From Bacteroidetes oral taxon 274 str. F0058 (GTDB taxonomy: Bacteria; Bacteroidota; Bacteroidia; Bacteroidales; Paludibacteraceae), in the NCBI GenBank assembly GCA_000163695.1, contig GG774890.1, positions 226,450 to 290,449 on the forward strand: DNA of 64,000 bases, given 5' to 3'. Position numbers and translations under genes: made by a program. Positions 58,567 through 64,000 of the stretch are shown here, in pieces (within the stretch, counting starts at the first letter, position 1; each line of letters begins with the position of its first letter). The notes under the pieces were generated by a model that saw only the letters and a program-made list of their open reading frames with translations, searched no databases and was not told where the DNA came from.

Positions 58567-59601
58567 ATGAGAATATCGATACTATCCATCTTTTTATGTA
58601 TGCTGTACGTTTATTGCCCCGCAAAGTCGGACTCGCAGGACAGTATTATTAAATGTGAGATGGAGGTTGCCACCGTTTTCTCCGATATGAAGATATATTA
58701 CACGTCTCCTTTGTCTGTCGATATGTACGATGGAGAAAAAATAAAGACAATGACGGCTTTTTTGGATCTGTCCGAGGCTTTTTCCGTAGACGAACAGAAT
58801 CCTCTCATCGACCCGTCGGATTTCGACAAAGACACCGTAAAGATGTCGTCTGCACAGAGGGCGTCGTTGCTACGATTAGCGGGTATTTCGGATTCGGATA
58901 CCGTTTTTATTTATAACTTCGATGTAGACACCGTGTATAAATACAGTGTAAGCAACCTGCCCGCTATTGCTTGTGTAAATATATATTCGTCGGGTGACGG
59001 AATAGTATACGATTTGTACGACTATGAGTTCGGTCTGGATTTGGGTAATAGATATACTGCCGATGGCAATAATTTTACTTACGTGGGTAGAGCGAATCCT
59101 TTCCGTACGGGGCAGATGAAGCCCATTGCATGGCAGCGTATTGCCCGACGACGATTCCCTGTAAAGCTCAACGAGAAACTTATCCGAAAGCTGCTGCCCG
59201 AAGATAGAAAGGAGGCACGAATCGATTTTGGCAATACCTATAAGTTCTCCTACGGACATCTGAACTACTACCTGCAAGACCTCAAACAAAGAGATAGAGA
59301 AGCCGTTATTGCCGAAAACAGAGGTGCTACCGACAGGTATATGGTCGTCGTAGACACGAAAACCAATAAAGTACTCTACTTCGAAATGTTGTCGGATAAT
59401 GAGGGAGGGGCGATTTCTCCTTTGGTGATAGAAAATGAAAAGTCGCAGTACAACATTCAGAACCAGTGGACTGGAGAGCCTTTCAAAGGTAAATCTGCCA
59501 TAATATACGGCTTCTACTACACCTCTTTTGGTTGCCCTATCATAAGCTTCGTAGACGAAAAAGACCTTCCCATATACATTCTATGCGACAATCGCCATTG
59601 A
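58567..59601 (+). CDS. Secreted protein of unknown function
   Basis: 344 residues. Signal peptide-like start (MRISILSIFLCMLYVYCPAKS) with a possible cleavage near residue 19. The body is acidic and beta-rich with no recognised domain; it has a repeated xDTV pattern (DKDTVKM, DSDTVFI, DVDTVYK). No cysteine-based lipobox. No neighbour suggests a role. Confidence 0.65.
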   Translation: MRISILSIFLCMLYVYCPAKSDSQDSIIKCEMEVATVFSDMKIYYTSPLSVDMYDGEKIKTMTAFLDLSEAFSVDEQNPLIDPSDFDKDTVKMSSAQRASLLRLAGISDSDTVFIYNFDVDTVYKYSVSNLPAIACVNIYSSGDGIVYDLYDYEFGLDLGNRYTADGNNFTYVGRANPFRTGQMKPIAWQRIARRRFPVKLNEKLIRKLLPEDRKEARIDFGNTYKFSYGHLNYYLQDLKQRDREAVIAENRGATDRYMVVVDTKTNKVLYFEMLSDNEGGAISPLVIENEKSQYNIQNQWTGEPFKGKSAIIYGFYYTSFGCPIISFVDEKDLPIYILCDNRH

Positions 59602-59692
59602 TTTATAGGCTCTTATTCGATTGATGTGAAAATCCTTTTCTCCTACGGGAATATTTTTTTCGAAAAAAACGTATCGGATAAAAAAAAAGTAT

Positions 59693-59700
59693 TATCTTTG
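59693..59700 (+). promoter_or_regulatory. Ribosomal protein block promoter, -7 box
   Basis: TATCTTTG followed by CAGTCC, about 108 bases before rpsH. Confidence 0.7.
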
Positions 59701-59807
59701 CAGTCCTTTGCCTGTGGAGGCTGTCGAAGCGGTCTTTTATGGTAAAGATATTGAATATTAACTAAATATTGCCCCACTGGTGGGGGTTAATTAAAATTAA
59801 TTGTTTT
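59701..59807 (+). promoter_or_regulatory. rpsH leader with GC-rich hairpin
   Basis: The leader contains GCCCCACTGGTGGGGG (59770-59785), a short GC hairpin in an otherwise AT-rich stretch, about 22 bases before the rpsH start. A translation-feedback site is possible, but no known ribosomal-protein leader motif is recognised. Confidence 0.4.
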
Positions 59808-60203
59808 ATGACAGATCCTATTGCAGATTACTTAACAAGGGTTAGGAATGCCGTCAGTGCCAAGCATCGTGTGGTGGAGATTCCTGCCTCTAATCTCAAG
59901 AAAGAGATTACGAGAGTACTTTTCGAGAAGGGCTATATCTTGAATTACAAGTTCATAGATGAAGGTCCACAAGGCTCCATAAAGATAGCCTTGAAGTACG
60001 ATCCCGTTAATAAGGTTAACGCTATTAAGAAGATTATCAGGGTATCTACTCCCGGTCTTCGTCGCTATGTAGGGTACAAAGATATGCCGCGTGTACTCAA
60101 TGGATTAGGCATTGCTATTATCTCTACCTCCAAAGGTGTTATGACCGACAAAGAGGCTCGTTCGATGGAAGTCGGCGGAGAAGTGTTGTGTTATGTTTAT
60201 TAA
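59808..60203 (+). CDS. rpsH: 30S ribosomal protein S8
   Basis: 131 residues from ATG 59808 ([16 protein letters not shown], the family start); the frame runs on upstream to 59769 but only through the leader hairpin. Binds 16S rRNA helix 21 and, in E. coli, represses the spc operon. C-terminus [27 protein letters not shown] is typical. First gene of a five-gene ribosomal block; rplE and rpsN, which normally precede it, are absent. Confidence 0.96.
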   Translation: MTDPIADYLTRVRNAVSAKHRVVEIPASNLKKEITRVLFEKGYILNYKFIDEGPQGSIKIALKYDPVNKVNAIKKIIRVSTPGLRRYVGYKDMPRVLNGLGIAIISTSKGVMTDKEARSMEVGGEVLCYVY

Positions 60204-60224
60204 TTTTTAGGAGGTAGCGAAATT

Positions 60225-60776
60225 ATGTCAAGAATTGGTAAATTACCCATTGCAATCCCCGCAGGAGTAAACGTAAAAGTCGAAAACGGCGTCATTTCCG
60301 TCAAAGGACCTAAGGGAGAGTTGTCGCAAAAGATAGACAGCACTATCGAAGCTAAGGTAGAAGACGGACAAATCGTATTCACTCGCGAGAACGATTTACC
60401 GCAAAACAGAGCCAATCACGGTCTGTATCGTGCTTTGGTGCAGAATATGATAACGGGAGTTTCGACAGGTTATTCCAAGACATTGGAGCTTGTCGGCGTA
60501 GGGTTCCGTGCTTCCAATCAGGGTCAGATTTTGGAGTTGTCGTTGGGCTTTTCGCATAATATATATATGCAGTTGCCAAGCGAGATAAAGATTACTACCG
60601 TTACCGAACGTAATCAAAATCCGTTGATTACTCTGGAATGTGCCGACAAACAGCTGCTTGGACAAGTTTGTGCCAAGATACGTTCGTTCCGCAAGCCCGA
60701 GCCTTACAAAGGTAAAGGAGTATTGTTTAAAGGTGAAGTTATTCGCAAAAAAGCAGGTAAAACCGCAAGCAAATAA
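60225..60776 (+). CDS. rplF: 50S ribosomal protein L6
   Basis: 183 residues, two-domain L6 with MSRIGKLPIAIPAGV at the start and the EPYKGKGVLFKGEVIRKKAGKTASK tail. A clear Shine-Dalgarno (AGGAGG, 60209-60214) precedes it, which is unusual for this genome. Confidence 0.97.
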   Translation: MSRIGKLPIAIPAGVNVKVENGVISVKGPKGELSQKIDSTIEAKVEDGQIVFTRENDLPQNRANHGLYRALVQNMITGVSTGYSKTLELVGVGFRASNQGQILELSLGFSHNIYMQLPSEIKITTVTERNQNPLITLECADKQLLGQVCAKIRSFRKPEPYKGKGVLFKGEVIRKKAGKTASK

Positions 60777-60798
60777 TCGTTAAAAACTTGAAGAAATT

Positions 60799-61143
60799 AT
60801 GGTAGGAAAAATAGAAAGAAGAGCAAAGATTAAGGCTCATATAAGGAATAAAATCTCAGGAACGGCACAGAAACCACGTCTGTCGGTTTTCAGGAGTAAC
60901 ACACAGATTTACGCTCAGGTCATAGACGATGTTGCAGGTAAGACGCTGGCTTCGGCTTCTTCGCTGATTATCAAAGATAAGATGAACAAGAAGGAGCAGG
61001 CTGCCAAGGTAGGTGAGTTTATAGCTAAAAACGCACAGGAAGCAGGTATTCAGTCTGTGGTATTCGACCGCAGCGGTTATTTGTATCACGGCAGAGTTAA
61101 GGAGTTAGCCGAAGCTGCCCGTAAAAATGGTTTAAAATTTTAA
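60799..61143 (+). CDS. rplR: 50S ribosomal protein L18
   Basis: 114 residues. 5S rRNA-binding; basic N-terminus ([17 protein letters not shown]), [19 protein letters not shown] and [24 protein letters not shown] are diagnostic. Starts 22 bases after rplF; rpsE follows by 6 bases. Confidence 0.97.
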   Translation: MVGKIERRAKIKAHIRNKISGTAQKPRLSVFRSNTQIYAQVIDDVAGKTLASASSLIIKDKMNKKEQAAKVGEFIAKNAQEAGIQSVVFDRSGYLYHGRVKELAEAARKNGLKF

Positions 61144-61149
61144 GAAGTT

Positions 61150-61668
61150 ATGGCAGAATATAAAAATAGAGTGAATATAGAAGCCGACGCTCAGTTGGAA
61201 GAGCGTTTGGTAGCCGTCAATCGCGTTACTAAGGTAACCAAGGGTGGTCGTACGTTCAGTTTCGCCGCAATAGTGGTGGTAGGCAACAAAAACGGTGTTG
61301 TCGGCTGGGGACTCGGCAAAGCGGGCGAAGTAGCCGCCGCAATGCAGAAAGGTACGGAAGCTGCCCGCAAAAACCTCATAAAAGTGCCTGTACACAAAGG
61401 AACTATCCCTCACGAGCAGGCTGCTCACTTCGGTGGTGCAACGATATTGCTCAAACCCGCTTCGCACGGTACGGGGGTGAAAGCCGGAGGTGCTATGCGT
61501 GCTGTGCTCGAAAGTGTCGGTATTACCGACATCTTGGCTAAGTCGAAAGGTTCGTCGAACCCTCACAATCTGGTGAAAGCCACTTTCGAGGCATTGTGCG
61601 AACTCAGAGACCCTGCTACTGTGGCTCAGAATCGCGGAATATCTGTAAGTAAAGTGTTTAACGGTTAA
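61150..61668 (+). CDS. rpsE: 30S ribosomal protein S5
   Basis: 172 residues, S5 with the [16 protein letters not shown] signature and the [16 protein letters not shown] segment. Translation fidelity protein. Sits between rplR and rpmD as in the standard spc order. Confidence 0.97.
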   Translation: MAEYKNRVNIEADAQLEERLVAVNRVTKVTKGGRTFSFAAIVVVGNKNGVVGWGLGKAGEVAAAMQKGTEAARKNLIKVPVHKGTIPHEQAAHFGGATILLKPASHGTGVKAGGAMRAVLESVGITDILAKSKGSSNPHNLVKATFEALCELRDPATVAQNRGISVSKVFNG

Positions 61669-61686
61669 TAGGGAGGAATTGGATTT

Positions 61687-61863
61687 ATGGCTAAAATAAA
61701 AATTCAGCAAATAAAGAGCAGAATCAAATGTCCCGCAGTGCAGAAACGCACATTGGACGCACTTGGTCTGCACAAGATGAACCAGATAGTGGAACACGAC
61801 GACACTCCCTCGATAATGGGAATGATACACAAAGTTCACCATTTGGTAAAGATAGTGGATTAA
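61687..61863 (+). CDS. rpmD: 50S ribosomal protein L30
   Basis: 58 residues (MAKIKIQQIKSRIKCP...LVKIVD), standard L30 length with TLDALGLHKMNQIVEHDD. A strong Shine-Dalgarno-like GGGAGGAA stands just before. It ends the block: rplO and secY, which normally follow, are absent, and a terminator comes 25 bases later. Confidence 0.96.
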   Translation: MAKIKIQQIKSRIKCPAVQKRTLDALGLHKMNQIVEHDDTPSIMGMIHKVHHLVKIVD

Positions 61864-61888
61864 TAGAATCAGTTTTTTCATAGTGAGG

Positions 61889-61926
61889 AGGTGTAGGAAA
61901 AATTTATTTTTCTTGCACCTTTTTGT
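61889..61926 (+). terminator. Terminator of the ribosomal protein block
   Basis: Fourteen-pair stem (61889-61902 with 61907-61920, some G-U) followed by five T. Confidence 0.8.
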
Positions 61927-61970
61927 TGCTTAGCTTTGCGGCGAGGATACAAAAAAATGAAAAAAAACAA

Positions 61971-62010
61971 AAGAGACTGCTCTTTCGTACGTGCGAGCAG
62001 CCTCTTTTTG
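61971..62010. terminator. Second hairpin terminator, serving the leftward ferredoxin gene
   Basis: AGAGACTGCTC (61972-61982) pairs with GAGCAGCCTCT (61995-62005) with one mismatch; A-rich to the left and T-rich to the right, so it can act in both directions. Confidence 0.75.
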
Positions 62011-62035
62011 CTTTTTGGGGCGAATGTGAACTTTT

Positions 62036-62215
62036 TTATCCGTTTATCTCGTCGAGAATCTCCTGAATAAGCGGTTGGCAGCCTCCGCAGCCTGTGCCTG
62101 CCGTTGTCTCTTCGCCAACTTCTTCTACCGTTTTTAGTCCTTTTGCCTTGATGGCATCTTCAATTTCACCGCGGGTAATACCCATACAGTTACAAATTTG
62201 CTCGTTTCTATCCAT
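62036..62215 (-). CDS. BFD-like [2Fe-2S] ferredoxin domain protein
   Basis: 59 residues, MDRNEQICNCMGITRGEIED start. The four cluster cysteines are Cys8 and Cys10 (CNC) and Cys43 and Cys46 (TGCGGCQPLI), as in the Bfd/NirB-type [2Fe-2S] domain of bacterioferritin-associated ferredoxin. Stand-alone in a small leftward unit with promoter at 62303. No bacterioferritin or NirB gene is adjacent, so its partner is unknown. Confidence 0.9.
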   Translation of the reverse strand: MDRNEQICNCMGITRGEIEDAIKAKGLKTVEEVGEETTAGTGCGGCQPLIQEILDEING

Positions 62216-62302
62216 TTTTAGTTACTTTTTTGTTGGTTAATTAAAAATACTTTTTTTGTTGTATCGAAGTTTCTTTATATTTTTACGAAATCCGATAGAC
62301 AA

Positions 62303-62312
62303 AGGTATGAAA
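62303..62312 (-). promoter_or_regulatory. Promoter of the BFD-like gene
   Basis: Minus-strand TACCTTTG followed by TC, about 90 bases before the start codon, with a T-rich upstream flank. Confidence 0.6.
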
Positions 62313-62403
62313 AAATATAATATAACTCATGCCTGCAACGATTAATTTTATTAATAATGATATTGACAGCCCACTTCTGAGCGATTGGTGGCTGGTGGTA
62401 GGG

Positions 62404-62442
62404 TAAAAAACAGAGTAAATATCTCGTAATATTTACTCTGTA
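62404..62442 (-). terminator. Terminator of the Omp28-like gene
   Basis: Perfect 13-pair stem ACAGAGTAAATAT (62410-62422) / ATATTTACTCTGT (62429-62441), followed leftward by six T. Confidence 0.85.
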
Positions 62443-62479
62443 GGGTAATTGTGGCTGGTATGTGGCAATATAGGAGATA

Positions 62480-63562
62480 CTATTGTATCTTTTTGAAAGC
62501 TACATTGTGTATCTTATTGTTGCCCACTTGCTTGTAGTCTTTTACATTGTTGACGTCTGCCACGAAAGCCACTACATACATTTTCTTGATATCGGTCGGG
62601 ATAGGCTTGTTTTGTACCCCTGCTATGCTTTCGGGTATCTTGTAGGTATAGGATTTTGAGTATTTGCCTTGTACTACCCCAAGCCCATCGCCCCAAACCG
62701 AACTTGCAAGAGCAGCTCTGACCACATTGCGGTGAGGATACTTGTCTCCGCCCGATGCCTGATAAGCAATTATACTATCCTGTACAAGGTAGACGTTGAG
62801 TCTGGCATTTGGGAGCTCTGTGAGCAATTCGCCCGAGACATCTACTTTAAGCTCTCTCGACCCCTCGGTGTAGAATACATTCATATCGAGGGTAACGTAT
62901 GTTAGTTCAGCCAACTGTTTGTTAAGCATAGCCTTAGTAACATGTGTCGGTTGGATTACGACGCTTTTCGCCTGTAATATAGCTCTATTGACCATACAGG
63001 CTGGAGCGCCAGTTTGCGGGCTTCCATAGAAAAATTTCAGAGGTCTGCTGGCGGCTATTGTGAATTTGTCTTCTGTGAAGCCTACGTGATGATACACTAT
63101 GAAAGCTTTTGACTGATCTTCGAGTTCTTTCATAGTTTTGTGAATGGCAGCCGACCCGCTCGGACAGTTACCGCATTGGTCTCCCGTGAACTCCTCTATA
63201 AGAATGGCATTGCGGGATACAGGCTCTCTTTTATTTACTTTTATTTTACAAGAGTCCGTTTGTCCTCCGTCGTTTGTGGTTACCATTATGGTAGCTTCGC
63301 CTTCTGCGATGCCTGTTACCTTGCCTTCTTCGACGGTAGCGACACCGAAGTCGTCTGTCGTCCATATGACTGCTTTGTCGGTAGCATCGGCGGGAGCGAC
63401 GGTTGCCGTAAGGATAAACTCTTCTCCTATCACAATAGTCTTAGTCGTTTCACTAAGCGTAACTCCTGTTACTTTTTTAACTGTATTTGCAGGTTTACAA
63501 GATGAAAAAGTGATAAATACGGTTGCTGCTATGAACAATCCGAAACTAAAAACGATTCTCAT
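62480..63562 (-). CDS. Omp28-related lipoprotein with a BIg2 domain
   Basis: 360 residues. Lipoprotein signal with Cys22 (TFSSC). Residues ~30-110 form a bacterial Ig-like (BIg2) domain (VTGVTLSETTKTIVIGE...GKVTGIAEGEATIMVT). From ~118 on is an Omp28-type domain with a thioredoxin-like CxxC, Cys130/Cys133 in EFTGDQCGNCPSGSA. Surface or periplasmic lipoprotein; Omp28 was described as an adhesin-like protein in Porphyromonas, but the CxxC hints at redox work. Monocistronic. Confidence 0.85.
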   Translation of the reverse strand: MRIVFSFGLFIAATVFITFSSCKPANTVKKVTGVTLSETTKTIVIGEEFILTATVAPADATDKAVIWTTDDFGVATVEEGKVTGIAEGEATIMVTTNDGGQTDSCKIKVNKREPVSRNAILIEEFTGDQCGNCPSGSAAIHKTMKELEDQSKAFIVYHHVGFTEDKFTIAASRPLKFFYGSPQTGAPACMVNRAILQAKSVVIQPTHVTKAMLNKQLAELTYVTLDMNVFYTEGSRELKVDVSGELLTELPNARLNVYLVQDSIIAYQASGGDKYPHRNVVRAALASSVWGDGLGVVQGKYSKSYTYKIPESIAGVQNKPIPTDIKKMYVVAFVADVNNVKDYKQVGNNKIHNVAFKKIQ

Positions 63563-63901
63563 AATTATTTTTTTATCGTATTGTTAATAATTATATTAAA
63601 TTTCCTTTTAAACTATTCGGTTATATGGTATACGGCAAAGGTAGTGAAAATTTAGTAACACTCCAACAAACATTTTTAAATAGGTTCAAGATTAGTTAAG
63701 TTTGTTTTTTCTCAAATTTTGAGCAAAGTTAGGTATAAATTTCGTTTTCTGCAATCATATATCTAAGTTGTTTGGGAGTTTGGGGCACACGGACAGGTAT
63801 GGAATAATAACGCCACAGAGGGAGGTGAGAGGAATGAGGTTATGCATATTTGGTTATTACGAAATGAAAAACTACTTTTGTAGTGTTAAAGTGCATTCTA
63901 A
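63563..63901. other. Intergenic region with two leftward and one rightward promoter
   Basis: 339 bases. Leftward boxes at 63636-63643 and 63724-63731, rightward box near 63868-63875. The central 80 bases resemble the leader at 41.65-41.74 kb. No ORF of interest. Confidence 0.6.
63636..63643 (-). promoter_or_regulatory. Omp28-like gene promoter, -7 box
   Basis: Minus-strand TACCTTTG, 74 bases before the start codon. Confidence 0.65.
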
Positions 63902-64000
63902 CTGTGAAACAACAAAGAGCGGGTACTATCGATTTTCTGACCAAAGAAGAGGGCGGACGGCGCCAGCCTCCTACGGACGGAGTATATTATGCCACCACTT
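63902..64000 (+). CDS. EF-Tu-C-terminal-like small protein, 5' part (runs off window)
   Basis: From GTG 63902 the frame stays open to the window end: 33 codons beginning VKQQRAGTIDFLTKEEGG. The FLTKEEGGRRQPPTDGVYY segment resembles EF-Tu domain 3 and the short stand-alone proteins derived from it in Bacteroidetes. A promoter box (TACTTTTG, about 63868) precedes it. Truncated by the window; the family call is tentative. Confidence 0.5.

Noticed and set aside
62331..62408. 25-codon frame starting at ATG 62331
   Set aside because: Too short, no ribosome-binding or promoter signal in the right direction, sits between two leftward units.

Overview
The window comes from a bacterium of the order Bacteroidales. 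The evidence is the Bacteroidetes-type -7 promoter box (TAnnTTTG) upstream of most transcription units, the scarcity of Shine-Dalgarno sequences, the atpDC...atpBEFHAG order with a long AtpB and a short AtpC, GldA/GldG-like proteins, a DUF5686-type outer-membrane protein, an S46 dipeptidyl-peptidase and an Omp28-type lipoprotein. Asp/Glu-specific dipeptidyl-peptidase, lysine 5,6-aminomutase, CoA transferase, 2-oxoacid:ferredoxin oxidoreductase and class III ribonucleotide reductase together suggest an anaerobic peptide and amino-acid fermenter. Genus cannot be fixed from this sequence.

Layout. 1-1.05 kb: AT-rich accessory genes (LRR-like fragment, Imm26-like protein). 1.3-8.5 kb, rightward: gcvP, a two-domain glutamine-amidotransferase/M19 dipeptidase, a small HTH-like protein, eno. 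8.6-13 kb, leftward: murI-tsaD-exosortase-like-ispH as one unit, and prs with its own promoter. 13.3-21.8 kb, leftward: the F-type ATP synthase operon, interrupted by two AT-rich PH-like paralogues that carry their own promoter. 22-33.8 kb, rightward: mfd, rbfA, a LolC/E-type permease, a DUF5686-type protein, ilvE, korA-korB. 34.1-37.2 kb: a cobalamin riboswitch in front of nrdD-nrdG. 37.3-40 kb: serC, a GldA-like ATPase, a 5'-nucleotidase C-terminal-domain lipoprotein. 40-41.6 kb: a second AT-rich leftward accessory island with a gene broken by in-frame stops. 42-43.9 kb: kamE-ctfB-maoC. 44-48.1 kb, leftward: an HhH outer-membrane protein and yidC. 48.3-48.45 kb: two tRNA-Pro genes. 48.6-59.6 kb, rightward: a SufT/MIP18 protein, lptC, an ileS that stops after 626 codons, tRNA-Arg(CCT), a PgpH-type HD hydrolase, gldG, DPP11-type peptidase, a DUF4272 protein and a secreted unknown. 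59.8-61.9 kb: a self-contained ribosomal protein block (S8-L6-L18-S5-L30) with its own promoter and terminator. 61.9-64 kb: a BFD-like ferredoxin, an Omp28-type lipoprotein and the start of an EF-Tu-C-terminal-like protein.

The genes are mostly core metabolism and information processing. What stands out is rearrangement: normally clustered sets are split (spc operon, kamD/kamE, ctfA/ctfB, gldA/F/G), one aminoacyl-tRNA synthetase is cut in half, and small AT-rich gene pairs have landed beside or inside core operons. B12 appears twice, as a cofactor (KamE) and as a regulatory ligand (riboswitch on nrdDG). No CRISPR array, insertion sequence or prophage was seen.
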